A stretch of 64,000 nt of DNA from a bacterium (GCA_030604405.1 JAUVVY010000002.1:124001-188000), one strand, 5' to 3'; shown: positions 51,312 to 60,772, numbered from the stretch's first letter. Made by a program: numbers and translations. The notes: generated by a model not told the origin, from the sequence alone.

Positions 51312-52034
51312 ATGCGGATTGACGTCGTAAGCATATTTCCTGACCTGATTGCTGATGCGGTCCGGTACGGTATTGTGCACCGTGCCGTCGAAAACGACCT
51401 TGTCAATATCGCCGTCCACAATCTCCGCGATTATTGCCATGACCGCCACTGCCAGGTTGATGACACGCCCTATGGCGGTGGGCCCGGCATGGTCATGAAG
51501 CCCGAGCCGTTTTTCGAGGCGGTGAGAAGCTTACGCGCCGAATCCAGCGATCCCGGCCACGTGATATTACTCAGCCCGCAGGGCCAGGTCCTCAATCAAG
51601 AGCGGGCGCGAGAGTTGACGCAGCACGGCCGGCTGATCCTGTTGTGCTCCCGTTATGAGGGCATAGATGAACGGGTGCGCGAGGCGCTCGCTGACCAGGA
51701 GCTCTCGATCGGCGACTACGTTCTCAGCGGCGCCGAGTTCGCCGCCCTGGTCGTCATGGACGCCGTCATCAGGCTACTTGCCGGCGCATTGGGCAACGAG
51801 GACTCGACAGCCCAGGAGTCGCATGCCGAGGGCCTTCTGGAGTATCCGCAGTACACCCGGCCTGCCGTCTATGAGGGCATGGCGGTCCCGGAGTTGCTGG
51901 TCCGCGGCCACCATGAAGAGATCCGCCGCTGGCGGCGTCACCAAGCGTTGAAACGCACACTGCAGCGCAGGCCTGACTTGCTCAGCAGCGCCGAGCTTAC
52001 AGACGAAGACTGGGAAATATTGGGAGAACTCTGA
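51312..52034 (+). CDS. trmD: tRNA (guanine-N1-)-methyltransferase
   Basis: 240 residues, ATG at 51312. Trefoil-knot SPOUT enzyme: [58 protein letters not shown] and [14 protein letters not shown]. It methylates G37 of tRNAs. TGG of the usual VLTGGE loop reads LSGAE here, a small change. Confidence 0.96.
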   Translation: MRIDVVSIFPDLIADAVRYGIVHRAVENDLVNIAVHNLRDYCHDRHCQVDDTPYGGGPGMVMKPEPFFEAVRSLRAESSDPGHVILLSPQGQVLNQERARELTQHGRLILLCSRYEGIDERVREALADQELSIGDYVLSGAEFAALVVMDAVIRLLAGALGNEDSTAQESHAEGLLEYPQYTRPAVYEGMAVPELLVRGHHEEIRRWRRHQALKRTLQRRPDLLSSAELTDEDWEILGEL

Positions 52035-52168
52035 GCCCTATCTCGAAATCACGCGCTGAGAATGCTGCTGAGGTATGGCTGGCGATTGGTGTCAGGCCAT
52101 ATTCTGCTGCCGCAATGCTAAACACATACCGGACTTCCCAGCGGAACACCGAACAGGAGCAAACTGAG

Positions 52169-52654
52169 ATGAAGCAGCCACTTATTGCACAATTCGAAGC
52201 CAAGCACATGAAATCGGACATTCCCGACTTCCGCCCCGGCGACACCATCAGGGTCTATGTCAAGATTACTGAAAAGTCCCGGGACGAAGAGCGCACTCGC
52301 GTACAGCCATTTGAAGGCGTTGTCCTCAGGCGCTCTGGCGGTGGGCTTAACGAGATCGTCACTGTCCGCCGCGTAACGTACAGTGTCGGTGTCGAACGCA
52401 CCTTCCCCCTCCACGCCCCGGTCGTTGACCGCATCGAGGTCCTGCGTCGCGGACGAGTGCGGCGGGCACGGCTCTACTATCTCCGCGGCCGCAGCGGCCG
52501 GGCCAGTCGCATTAAAGAGCTGCGCGAGGGCGCCTCCAAGCCGCCCGAGGCCGAGACCGACACCGATCGACCCGCTGCTGAAGCAGAGCCGGAAGCTGCC
52601 GCTGAGCCGGCCGGGGCTACTGAGGAACAAGCCGAAGCCACAAAGGACGACTAA
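52169..52654 (+). CDS. rplS: 50S ribosomal protein L19 with acidic tail
   Basis: 161 residues from the ATG at 52169 (AGGAG upstream). L19 core: [32 protein letters not shown] and [19 protein letters not shown]. The final 45 residues are a Glu/Ala/Pro-rich extension beyond the normal 115-residue protein, similar in style to the S16 tail. Confidence 0.96.
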   Translation: MKQPLIAQFEAKHMKSDIPDFRPGDTIRVYVKITEKSRDEERTRVQPFEGVVLRRSGGGLNEIVTVRRVTYSVGVERTFPLHAPVVDRIEVLRRGRVRRARLYYLRGRSGRASRIKELREGASKPPEAETDTDRPAAEAEPEAAAEPAGATEEQAEATKDD

Positions 52655-52660
52655 GCAGCC

Positions 52661-53371
52661 ATGAACGATGTAGGTGCCACAACCGTCCTGGCATTTGACA
52701 ACCCTTGGCACGTTGCCGCTCTAATTGCTTTAGCGGTGGGGCTGCGACTATGGGCTGCCTATACGCGCCTTTTTGACATCGCACCGGTGCTGTACAGGTC
52801 TCGTGCCGCGGTTCTTGAGTTTATCGATTCGGCCTTGATCGCGGTGCTGTTGGTATTTTGCATTCTCCGCCCGTTTGTGGTTCAGGCTTTTTTTATCCCC
52901 TCCAGCTCGATGGAACCGACGCTGCAGGTAGGTGACCGCATACTTGTCAACAAGTTCATCTACCACTTTCGCAAGCCCAAGTTCGGTGATATTGCTGTGT
53001 TTGAGGCCCCGCCGGCGGCCAATCACTACGGGCTCGATTTCATCAAGCGCGTTGTCGGAACACCGGGTGACCGGCTTACCGTGGTACGCTACGAGGGCCT
53101 CTACGCCAACGGCGAACTCCGCAATGAGCCGTATATCAAAGAGACGCCGACCTACGACTGGCCTGATCTGAGGGGCGCCCAGGTAGTGGTTCCTGAGCAC
53201 CAACTGGTCGTCTTTGGCGACAACCGCAATTACTCCAATGACAGCCACCGCTGGCGGGCGCTGACTACTGATAGCCACTGGGAGCCGCGACCCTTCTTGC
53301 CTGAGGAGAATGTCCTGGGCAAGGCGATGTTTATATTCTGGCCTATCAATCGCATGCGCATAGTGCGCTAG
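52661..53371 (+). CDS. lepB: Signal peptidase I
   Basis: 236 residues, ATG at 52661. Two N-terminal hydrophobic segments, the Ser box SSSMEPTLQVGDRILVNKF, the Lys box FIKRVVGTPGDRL and box E (VFGDNRNYSNDSHRW). It cleaves signal peptides at the membrane. Last gene of the operon; an intrinsic terminator follows 8 bases later. Confidence 0.96.
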   Translation: MNDVGATTVLAFDNPWHVAALIALAVGLRLWAAYTRLFDIAPVLYRSRAAVLEFIDSALIAVLLVFCILRPFVVQAFFIPSSSMEPTLQVGDRILVNKFIYHFRKPKFGDIAVFEAPPAANHYGLDFIKRVVGTPGDRLTVVRYEGLYANGELRNEPYIKETPTYDWPDLRGAQVVVPEHQLVVFGDNRNYSNDSHRWRALTTDSHWEPRPFLPEENVLGKAMFIFWPINRMRIVR

Positions 53372-53379
53372 CTGTAACA

Positions 53380-53404
53380 AGCCACCCACGCAGGGTGGCT
53401 TTTT
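53380..53404 (+). terminator. Intrinsic terminator after lepB
   Basis: AGCCACCC, 5-base loop, GGGTGGCT, then TTTT. It closes the ffh-lepB transcription unit. Confidence 0.85.
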
Positions 53405-53416
53405 CATCTTCGGCCC

Positions 53417-54085
53417 ATGAAAGCGCAATCAAGCCGCACGAGAAAGCTCCCGAGAGCTGCCTCCCGCGCGCGCGAGTGTCAACTTGCCAACGACGGCTAT
53501 GAGTTGGTAGCGGGCGTTGACGAGGCCGGCTGTGGTGCCCTGGCCGGGCCTGTTGCTGCTGCAGCGGTGATCATCCGCCCGTCGTTGCGCATCCCGCACC
53601 TGACCGATTCCAAGCTCTTACTCCCTGCTGACCGCGAGGTGCTCTGCGAGGCGGTTCAGGACCAGGCCACGGTCTGGGCGACTGCCCTCTGCTCTCCCCA
53701 ACTGATTGACGGCATCAACATTCGCCGGGCGCGGCTTCGGGCCATGCGACTGGCAGTAGAGGCGCTGTCGCCGCCCGCTGATTTCGCCCTCATTGACGGG
53801 GATGTGTTCCCGGACCTGCAAATTCCGTGCGAGGCTGTCGTTGACGGTGACAGGAAGTGCCGAATCATTGCCGCCGGCTCCATCATTGCCAAGGTCATGC
53901 GGGATGCCATCATGGCCGAGTTGGACGCCACCTATCCCGAATACGGCTTTGCCAGTCACAAGGGCTACGCAACGCCGCAGCACCTGGCAGCTATTGCACA
54001 GCACGGCCCCTGTCCAGCGCATCGCACGACCTTCGCACCGATTCTCGCCTGTCTCCAACAAAGTCTTGATTTCGAAGACAAATAG
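53417..54085 (+). CDS. rnhB: Ribonuclease HII
   Basis: 222 residues, ATG at 53417; no clear ribosome site. Catalytic motifs VAGVDEAGCGALAGPVAAA (Asp-Glu), ALIDGDVFP (Asp) and GSIIAKVMRDAIMAELD, then SHKGYATPQH. It removes RNA primers and single ribonucleotides from DNA. It lies after the terminator, so its promoter is probably within the lepB end, or readthrough serves it. Confidence 0.95.
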   Translation: MKAQSSRTRKLPRAASRARECQLANDGYELVAGVDEAGCGALAGPVAAAAVIIRPSLRIPHLTDSKLLLPADREVLCEAVQDQATVWATALCSPQLIDGINIRRARLRAMRLAVEALSPPADFALIDGDVFPDLQIPCEAVVDGDRKCRIIAAGSIIAKVMRDAIMAELDATYPEYGFASHKGYATPQHLAAIAQHGPCPAHRTTFAPILACLQQSLDFEDK

Positions 54086-54134
54086 TGGGTATATATTGAT
54101 AAATGCCGTTTGCTGAGCCATACCATTTACAGAC

Positions 54135-54152
54135 GCGTAGCTCGGGCTTCCC
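54135..54152. repeat. Truncated copy of the palindromic repeat
   Basis: gcgtagctcgggcttccc keeps only the left half of the family unit, and is interrupted next to a 55-bp MITE-like element, as if one repeat had inserted into the other. Confidence 0.65.
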
Positions 54153-54155
54153 AAT

Positions 54156-54210
54156 CCTATCCCCCTTTGATTCCCCCTTCCCTGGTAGGGAAGGGGGGTA
54201 GGGGGTTAGG
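54156..54210. repeat. 55-bp MITE-like palindromic element, copy 1
   Basis: Ends CCTATCCCCC and GGGGGTTAGG (near-perfect terminal inverted repeats); centre CCCCCTTCCCT ggt AGGGAAGGGGG. It can fold into one long hairpin. Nearly identical copies are at 56959 and 60791. Confidence 0.85.
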
Positions 54211-54247
54211 AGATCCCGATCTCCGCAGTTATCCGGGTGTGAGCAAG

Positions 54248-54904
54248 ATGAGCTTTTCAACAAAGCAGCCTCGCCGCCTGACCGCTGGCTTCACGCTTAT
54301 CGAGATGCTTGTGGTCATCGCCATCATTGCGGTTCTGGCTGCCATCTTATTTCCGGTATTCGCCAAGGCACGTGCGCAGGCCCGCTCTACCCGCTGCATA
54401 TCCAACCTCAAGCAGATCGGCAACGCGCTGATGATGTATGTTGACGATTATGACGGCCTTTTCCCCTGGGCCATTGATTGCGCCGACCAGAATGCGCCTG
54501 TGATTTGGTCAGGCCTTCCGGAGTATCAGGCCTGGATCCCGTACATGCCGCGCCAGAAGGATGTTCTTGACCCCTACATCAAGAATCGCGAAATCTGGCA
54601 TTGCCCGGGGGACACTGGCTACGATGTCCTGGAAGATTCGGGCGTGGCCCTCGACGGCCGCCCCACCTCCTTCGAGGCGTTTGGCAACAGCTACATGTAC
54701 CAGACGATAATCACGTTCCGCCAGGGGCTTATGTCGGCGCTCAAGGACCCGGTCAATACGAATATCTTCTTTGACGGCCATGGCAGTTGGCATGGCGGCA
54801 AGGGCTTCAATGCCAAACGCTGGAACGTTTTGTATGGCGACGGGCATGTCAAGTCGGTTGCCCGTCAGCAGTACCAGACCGGCTGGACCGATGACCCGTT
54901 CTGA
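54248..54904 (+). CDS. Type IV pilin-like/pseudopilin protein with GDGHVK motif
   Basis: 218 residues from the ATG at 54248; the longer frame from 54110 crosses the repeats. Prepilin cleavage site [14 protein letters not shown], then a helix ending [12 protein letters not shown] and [19 protein letters not shown]-terminal [12 protein letters not shown] is the H-X9-DG/DUF1559-like ending common in Planctomycetes and Armatimonadota. It is exported, cleaved by prepilin peptidase, and probably a surface or secretion-system minor pseudopilin. The FPVFAKAR form is characteristic of Armatimonadota in my knowledge. Confidence 0.88.
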   Translation: MSFSTKQPRRLTAGFTLIEMLVVIAIIAVLAAILFPVFAKARAQARSTRCISNLKQIGNALMMYVDDYDGLFPWAIDCADQNAPVIWSGLPEYQAWIPYMPRQKDVLDPYIKNREIWHCPGDTGYDVLEDSGVALDGRPTSFEAFGNSYMYQTIITFRQGLMSALKDPVNTNIFFDGHGSWHGGKGFNAKRWNVLYGDGHVKSVARQQYQTGWTDDPF

Positions 54905-54969
54905 CGTCTGCTTGCCATCGTGCAGCAAATCACTGTGAAGTCGCCCACTCACGGACGGAGGGTTTCATC

Positions 54970-56838
54970 ATGCATCGCACTTACTTCCTCGGCGTTCTCA
55001 TCGTAGCGGCCCTGCTAACTGCGGGCTCATGCAGTACGGCTGCCCCCGCTAGCGCGATCTATGCCGCCTACTACGTTCCTGATGCCATCGAATATACCGG
55101 CACCATCTTCGTATATGTCAGCAACCCCACCGCAGCGCCCTTGACGATAACTGACATCACGATGGATGGCGCATCTATCGGAAAAATCTGGCTAACAGAC
55201 GAAGCCTTCCTCGGCCCTGAGGTCAGAGACGAGTACGTCAAGATTGAAAACGACCAGTTGGCCTGGTATCGCGTCTATCCGAACCCGGTGCCTCCAGGTG
55301 CTGTGACCGAGGTGATCCTCAGGCTTGCCAGTGCCCCTGAAGCTGAGCAGGCCGAGATTGGCGTCACTTTGGCCGGGCAAGAGCCGGTTACCGTCACTGT
55401 ACCTCTGCAACAGCCGCCCTTCACACTGGAGTATGTTGGCATCGAGCCGGGGCTTGACGAACTCCACATCTATACCCGCACGCAGCCCGGGGCCAGAGCA
55501 GACATCTCCCGTGTCGAGATTGATGCCCGCGCCGTGGATGCAGAGCTTCACAGCGTTTTTTCAGGCTACACTTACGCGCATGTGAAACTGGCTGCGCCCT
55601 GGGAACACGGCTCTTACCATACGGTCGCCATCGGGACTGCTGACGATTTGCGGGCAGTACTGATAAGAGCCCTCCCCACACCTCCGCCTCTGGCCATTAT
55701 GGGCAATGTGCACGAATCAGAGGTGCAGCAGTACGCCAACCATCTTTTTGACGTCAACATCGCCTTCGGTTCTGGTCCTAATGTTGACATCTTTGAACGG
55801 CTCGAAAGGTACGGCATGGGCGGCGCGTATCCTTATTGTCACTACCTCAAGCCGGACGAAAAGAAGAAGGAACCCGTGTATTATTCTCACGATGAGCTCG
55901 AGCGATTAGAGCCGATTAAGGATCACAAAGCCCTGTGGGGATACTTCCTCGAGGACGAGCCGGACGGCCGCTATCACAGAACCGTCCTGCCCCGCGGCTC
56001 TATCTCTCGTGACGTTGAGCGCGCCAATCAGTTCTGCCGCATATTCGACGCAGACACCCCTACCTATTTGCAGATGAATCACGGCGGCTACCCGCGCAAC
56101 ATGTACATCTACAGCCAGATACCCGACTACGTCTGCACCCATGCCTATCCCTTCGGTCGCGACATCATCGGCTACACCGAGGACCACGTGCTTCATACCC
56201 AGGCCGCCTCGCGTCCCAGACCCTTCTACTACCTCAATTGCGGCTATTGTCGAAACGAGGCGCGGGAATATCAACCCGACGAGATGCGCATGGAGGTCTA
56301 TACGGCGCTGGCATCTGGGGCCAAGTCGCTGCAGTGGTATCCGGCCCACGGCGCTCGCGGCCTGCTCAAACATCCCAGGATGTGGAACGCCGTCGGCGAG
56401 GTCAACGGCATCCTGCAGCAGGTTCTCCCACTCATCTCGATCGGCATTCCGGTCGGCAAACCGTTAGTGGACGAAGGCAACTATCTGAGCAGTTCGATCC
56501 TGTGCGCCGACAAGGCCATGATCGTTATCCTCGTCAACAAGGACTACGTATCCACTCCTGAAGAATTCATCCGTGCCGAGACGCCCGCCAGCGTGGTCCG
56601 CGTGCGGCTGCCGTCGTACATGCAGGCGGCTGGAGTGGTGAGGATGCGCTTCCCGGGTGGCCTTCCTGACATACCGGCTGAAATCAAGGACTCCAGCGTC
56701 AAATTCATGGCCGCCGCCAACCCGGTTGAGATGCTGCTCATATATTCAACCGAGTCCGTCTTCGAGGCACTCCGCCAGAAGCACGACGAATGTCTGGAGC
56801 GTTTCGTCCCGATGCCCGAGCCGGAAGAGGCCGGGTAG
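54970..56838 (+). CDS. Secreted glycosidase-like protein
   Basis: 622 residues, ATG at 54970 with GGAGGG. Lipoprotein-like or ordinary signal peptide (LLTAGSCS), two beta-rich domains (about 30-235), then a likely TIM barrel: GNVHESEVQQYANHLFDVN, LWGYFLEDEPDGR (Glu-Asp-Glu-Pro, a plausible catalytic region), YLQMNHGGYPRN, VCTHAYPFGRD and ASGAKSLQWYPAHG. The last 90 residues are a beta domain. Family not recognised with certainty; resembles GH-like proteins of unknown substrate. It comes just after a pseudopilin-like gene and before three secreted proteins, so the block is for extracellular polymers. Confidence 0.7.
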   Translation: MHRTYFLGVLIVAALLTAGSCSTAAPASAIYAAYYVPDAIEYTGTIFVYVSNPTAAPLTITDITMDGASIGKIWLTDEAFLGPEVRDEYVKIENDQLAWYRVYPNPVPPGAVTEVILRLASAPEAEQAEIGVTLAGQEPVTVTVPLQQPPFTLEYVGIEPGLDELHIYTRTQPGARADISRVEIDARAVDAELHSVFSGYTYAHVKLAAPWEHGSYHTVAIGTADDLRAVLIRALPTPPPLAIMGNVHESEVQQYANHLFDVNIAFGSGPNVDIFERLERYGMGGAYPYCHYLKPDEKKKEPVYYSHDELERLEPIKDHKALWGYFLEDEPDGRYHRTVLPRGSISRDVERANQFCRIFDADTPTYLQMNHGGYPRNMYIYSQIPDYVCTHAYPFGRDIIGYTEDHVLHTQAASRPRPFYYLNCGYCRNEAREYQPDEMRMEVYTALASGAKSLQWYPAHGARGLLKHPRMWNAVGEVNGILQQVLPLISIGIPVGKPLVDEGNYLSSSILCADKAMIVILVNKDYVSTPEEFIRAETPASVVRVRLPSYMQAAGVVRMRFPGGLPDIPAEIKDSSVKFMAAANPVEMLLIYSTESVFEALRQKHDECLERFVPMPEPEEAG

Positions 56839-56906
56839 CGCTGGCAGGACTCATTCCGCGTTATTTGATTTGTTGCTGTTTGCCTCACTCACTCTCGCGT
56901 GGGGTA

Positions 56907-56925
56907 CCCACTCCCAAGGAGTGGG
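56907..56925. other. Intergenic hairpin
   Basis: CCCACTCC caa GGAGTGGG, perfect 8-bp stem, in the gap after the glycosidase-like gene. No U-tract on either side. The same stem sequence, inverted, makes up the rimP leader hairpin. Confidence 0.5.
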
Positions 56926-56958
56926 CCAGGCTTTCCGCAGGGGTGGCCTGACATCATA

Positions 56959-57013
56959 CCTATCCCCCTTCAATTCCCCCTTCCCTACCAGGGAAGGGGG
57001 CTAGGGGGTTAGG
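56959..57013. repeat. 55-bp MITE-like palindromic element, copy 2
   Basis: Same ends and length as copy 1, with a few changes in the centre (ttcaattccccc and CCCTACCAGGG). Located 42 bases before the next gene. Confidence 0.85.
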
Positions 57014-57054
57014 GACGTGAGTAGTTACAAACATCCCAAAAGCGGGTGTTTTAC

Positions 57055-58155
57055 ATGTCGCGCATCCACGTAGTGGTCTTGATCTGTGCAGCAGTGTTGT
57101 TCGGTCGGCCCGGCATGGCCGCCGACTACGAACTCCGTCTGTTGACGATAACCGCCCGAGTGCCGGCGAAAATCCAAATGATTCCCAAGCAACCCGTCAA
57201 CCAGCCGGCGTATCTCAATAGCGAAGGCACCTGGAAAGACCTGCCGATCCAGAAAACTGGCACGGGTGTCGAATTCTCCCTCCCTCGCGACGCTCTTGGC
57301 CGTTGCGTTGTTCTGCTGGTGCGGCCGGAGTGGCTCGTGCTGCCGGACACCGATCCGCCAGTCGCCAGAGCTATCAGGCTGGACACAACACCAGTCAAGC
57401 CCGGTGCGGAGGTGATGGACGTCGGCCATCTGGCTGGGACGCCGACGGATATTACTATTACGGTCGCTGATAAACTGAACCCGATTGCTGCCGATCATAT
57501 TCGGATATTGATTGATGACAAGGGTCTGGCTGCATACGGCGGCTCGGTGCGAGTTAACGAGAGCGAGAACGGTCGCTATGCCGATATCGTCATCGCACCC
57601 GGCAATCTCCAACGAGCCAAGCACGCCCTGGTGGTAAGGGTTCCCGATGCCACACCGACCCGCAATACACTGACGCTGCAGTTGTCTTTCGACACCATCC
57701 CTCTCGTCAAGAACGGGGACTTTGAGGAGGTGGCCGGCGACGGCACCGCCAAGCACTGGTATTCGGATGCCTGGTCCCTGTCGCAGGACACCAAGTACGA
57801 ATTCTCCGCAGCCAGGGGCGCCGGACGCAGCGGCAATGCCCTCAAGATCACCGGCATTGCCGGGAGTTGTAGTCTGCTTGCCCGCCAGCAGCCACCTCTG
57901 GTTCCCGGCAAGACATACGTGTTCTCGGGCTACTACAAGAGCGACGCCACCAATGCCGGCGTGCTCTTGTACGCGCTCGCCGACGGAAAAAACATCCAGC
58001 ATGAGGGAGAGCAGTTTCCCCCGGTTGAGGAGTGGACGGCTTTCGAATGGGAATTCACGATGAAGGGCGGCGCGAATCGCATCTACATCTATCTCCGCAG
58101 CAGCGGACACGGAACGACATACTACGACGACGTAGAGCTAGAGCTCAAAGAGTAG
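57055..58155 (+). CDS. Secreted protein with CBM-like C-terminus, paralogue A
   Basis: 366 residues from the ATG at 57055 with GGGTG upstream. Signal peptide (IHVVVLICAAVLFG), an N-terminal beta domain shared with paralogues B and C (VNQPAYLNSEGTWKDL; FSLPRDALGRCVVLL; VVRVPDATPTRNTLTLQL), then a family CBM_4_9-like jelly roll (VKNGDFEEVAGDGTAKHWY ... YVFSGYYKSD ... IYIYLRSSGHGTTYYDDVEL). No catalytic residues seen. Probably binds a carbohydrate outside the cell. The gene is close to a glycosidase-like gene. Confidence 0.78.
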   Translation: MSRIHVVVLICAAVLFGRPGMAADYELRLLTITARVPAKIQMIPKQPVNQPAYLNSEGTWKDLPIQKTGTGVEFSLPRDALGRCVVLLVRPEWLVLPDTDPPVARAIRLDTTPVKPGAEVMDVGHLAGTPTDITITVADKLNPIAADHIRILIDDKGLAAYGGSVRVNESENGRYADIVIAPGNLQRAKHALVVRVPDATPTRNTLTLQLSFDTIPLVKNGDFEEVAGDGTAKHWYSDAWSLSQDTKYEFSAARGAGRSGNALKITGIAGSCSLLARQQPPLVPGKTYVFSGYYKSDATNAGVLLYALADGKNIQHEGEQFPPVEEWTAFEWEFTMKGGANRIYIYLRSSGHGTTYYDDVELELKE

Positions 58156-58258
58156 CTGGATCGTGTCTCAAGCAACACTCATCCTGACGCCGCGTTGTAT
58201 TGGTGTCACGGGCGCAGATCTCAGCCTTCCCCGGCGCGCTGCGAAATCTCGCTCCGGC

Positions 58259-58287
58259 TTGACCGAACGCCAGTTTGCCATTACAAT
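58259..58287 (+). promoter_or_regulatory. Promoter of tRNA-Ala
   Basis: TTGACC (58259-58264), 17 bases, TACAAT (58282-58287), ending 11 bases before the mature tRNA. Same hexamers and spacing as the CHAT-STAND promoter. Confidence 0.75.
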
Positions 58288-58298
58288 TGCAGTACCAT

Positions 58299-58374
58299 GG
58301 GCGGATAGCTCAGTTGGGAGAGCGCATCCCTCGCACGGATGAGGTCGAGGGTTCGAACCCCTTTCCGTCCACCA
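58299..58374 (+). tRNA. tRNA-Ala (anticodon CGC)
   Basis: 76 bases including encoded CCA. Acceptor GGGCGGA pairs with TCCGTCC, with a G3-U70 wobble, the alanine identity element. D arm GCTC...GAGC, anticodon arm CATCC-CTCGCAC-GGATG (anticodon CGC), variable AGGTC, T arm GAGGG-TTCGAAC-CCCTT. Downstream bases show no terminator. Confidence 0.97.
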
Positions 58375-58429
58375 GACATCAGCAGGGCCGCGCACGACCC
58401 GTCAATATTGATGTACAATACCCTCGCAC

Positions 58430-60772
58430 ATGACCCAAACAGCGTCACCAATCAGTGATTCGCAACCCGTCTGGCCTGTAGCCTGCAACATTTTCGCTAT
58501 CGGCGTGTGCTGTGGCATCATCCAGGTGGTGCTCATCCGCCAGTTGTTGGCGGTCTGTTCCGGCAGCGAATTGACGGTCGGTATCATCCTCGGTGTATGG
58601 CTGTTCAGCGGGGCGCTGGGTTGCTGGTGGGCCGGCCGCCAGGCCAAGGCCGACGCTGACATCACCCGCACCGGCGCGCGCGTAGCTCTGCTGGCGTGCT
58701 TTGGCTTGCTGGCATCGCTCTCGGCCATCGCTCTGATCCGCGTCAGCCCCGAGCTTTTCCTGCGTCTGCCTGGCATCTTTGCAACCCAGCGCGGCGAGAT
58801 GTTCGGCCTGGTGCAGATTCTGTCCCTCACGCTCCTGGCGACTTTCCCGGCAGCTTTCATCGTCGAGGCGCAGTTCGGAGCCGCCATTTCGCTGTACGCA
58901 GCGCTGCGCCGCGACAGTTCCGCTATCGCACGTTCGTACGCCGTTGACGCAGCCGGCCATCTCGTCGGCGGCTCGGCGGCCGCCTATTTCCTCACCACCC
59001 GCCTCGACCCATACACTGCTGTAGCTGCCGCCGGTCTCCTGGCGCTGTTTTCGGCGCTGGTGCTCTGGACACTGCTGTTGCCGACCCGCCGCGCTGCGGT
59101 CGCGCGGCTGTGCACGATCGCCGTGATCCTGCTCGTTGCACCGGCAGTACTGGCTGCTGGTGCACTTGATGACTACACTCTGAACGTCCGCTGGCGCGGC
59201 TACGAGCTACTGGCGAATGTTGACACCTTGCAGAGCAATATCGTGGTAGCCCGTCACGGCAAAGCCGGCAAGGTCTTCTTCATCAACGGCCAGCCGGCCG
59301 CTTATACCGAGACCATGCCCGACATCCAGTTACTGGTCCACTTCACGATGCTGCAGCATCCCAATCCGCGCCGCGTGATGCTTGTGGGCGGCCTGGGCAT
59401 CGGAGCGATCGAGGAGGTCACCAAGTACGACATTGAGCGGCTTGACTATTTTGAGCTGGACCCGGGGCTGTTGCGTATCTACGCCGACTATCGTGGCGCT
59501 CTCCCTGCCGGCAAAGTCCACATCTGGCGTCAGGACCTCCGAACGTACCTGCGCAGCACCAGCCGCGACGCGGCCGCTTCAGGCTGGGACGTGGCCATCA
59601 TTGCTCTGCCGCCTCCCCTGACTGCGCTGGTCAACCGCTACTATACCCGCGAGTGCTTCGAGCAGATAGTTGCTCGCTCACCCGATACCGTCATCGGCCT
59701 GCAGCTTCCCGGAACCCAGACATATTACAGTGCCGACCTCCTGCGGCTCAACACCACGCTTCTGGCCGCTCCGACAATTGGCCCTGACCGACGTGTCGTC
59801 CTGATGCCCGGCTACAGCCTTTACGCGGCGATCGGCCCTGACAGTGACTATATGACCGAGGCTCCTGATGAGATACTGCGGCGCTTGGCCGAGCGCAATG
59901 TCAGCGCGCCATTCTGGGAGTCGGTGATATACGACCGCCTCGAGCCGATGAACATCGAATTCGTCCGCGAGCAACTTGACAAATTCCCCCCGTCGCCGCT
60001 CAACACCGACCTGCGTCCCATCGCCTATTTCTACAACCAGATCTATGCCATGCGCCAGTTTCATCCCTTCGGCGCAAAGCTTCTGCAGGAAGCAGCGGGC
60101 CTCCCCTGGGCCCTGGTACTTGCCGTCACAGTCGCCGCCGCTCTACTCCTGGTCAGTCTGTTCTGGGTATTTAGGTCGCTGCGGCGCTTCGCCGTACCTG
60201 TCGCCATAGCCGGCACCGGATTCATTGGCATGGTCTTGCAGTTGGCGGTGCTTTATGGATTTCAGATTTATGTCGGCCACATCTACAGCCTCATCGGCGT
60301 ACTCAGCGGCGCTTTCATGGTCGGCCTTGCGGCTGGCGGGTTGTTTGCGGGCCGGCTCGTAGCCCGCAATGCCGCGCCGCAGGCGGCCTTGCGCAATCTA
60401 TGCCTGGCCCTGGTCATCCTGGCTGCCACCGGCTTTGCCTTCACTCTCATTATCCGCGTCATCACCGCCATCGCGCCTGCAGGTTCCACCTGGTCGCTGG
60501 CCGCCGGCTTCTTTGCCATATCGCTTTTCCTGGGCGCGTTGGTGGGAGTTCAGTTCCCGTTGGCTACGGAGGCCGCGGGCGAGCCGCAGGAGCGCGGGCC
60601 GGTGGCTGCGGCGATGTATGCGGCTGATCTGCTCGGCGCCAGCTCCGGCGCTGTGATCGCCGGCGCTCTACTCGTGCCCCTTTTCGGAATCGTCGGAGCC
60701 TCGGTCCTCTGCGGCATCCTCGCCTGCGGCTTGCTTGCCGTCTGCATGGTTCACATGTTCGGCACATCGTAG
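58430..60772 (+). CDS. Polytopic membrane protein with spermidine-synthase-like domain, probably inactive
   Basis: 780 residues, ATG at 58430. About 7 N-terminal helices (to residue 245), a SpeE-like soluble domain (about 255-505) and 6-7 C-terminal helices. In the SpeE part, FFINGQPAAYTETMPDIQLL and RRVMLVGGLGIGAIEEV follow the family scheme (NGxxQ, GGGDGG), but the aminopropyl-transfer Asp of the usual DxxDP is missing (WDVAIIALPPP at 386-396) and the GGxG loop has Leu-Gly-Ile. Similar fused SpeE-membrane proteins are widespread and mostly uncharacterised. Membrane location is certain from hydrophobicity; function unknown. Confidence 0.8.
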   Translation: MTQTASPISDSQPVWPVACNIFAIGVCCGIIQVVLIRQLLAVCSGSELTVGIILGVWLFSGALGCWWAGRQAKADADITRTGARVALLACFGLLASLSAIALIRVSPELFLRLPGIFATQRGEMFGLVQILSLTLLATFPAAFIVEAQFGAAISLYAALRRDSSAIARSYAVDAAGHLVGGSAAAYFLTTRLDPYTAVAAAGLLALFSALVLWTLLLPTRRAAVARLCTIAVILLVAPAVLAAGALDDYTLNVRWRGYELLANVDTLQSNIVVARHGKAGKVFFINGQPAAYTETMPDIQLLVHFTMLQHPNPRRVMLVGGLGIGAIEEVTKYDIERLDYFELDPGLLRIYADYRGALPAGKVHIWRQDLRTYLRSTSRDAAASGWDVAIIALPPPLTALVNRYYTRECFEQIVARSPDTVIGLQLPGTQTYYSADLLRLNTTLLAAPTIGPDRRVVLMPGYSLYAAIGPDSDYMTEAPDEILRRLAERNVSAPFWESVIYDRLEPMNIEFVREQLDKFPPSPLNTDLRPIAYFYNQIYAMRQFHPFGAKLLQEAAGLPWALVLAVTVAAALLLVSLFWVFRSLRRFAVPVAIAGTGFIGMVLQLAVLYGFQIYVGHIYSLIGVLSGAFMVGLAAGGLFAGRLVARNAAPQAALRNLCLALVILAATGFAFTLIIRVITAIAPAGSTWSLAAGFFAISLFLGALVGVQFPLATEAAGEPQERGPVAAAMYAADLLGASSGAVIAGALLVPLFGIVGASVLCGILACGLLAVCMVHMFGTS

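Noticed and set aside
54110-54247. N-terminal extension of the pilin-like gene
   Set aside because: The extension is encoded by the two intergenic repeats and lies before the prepilin leader.
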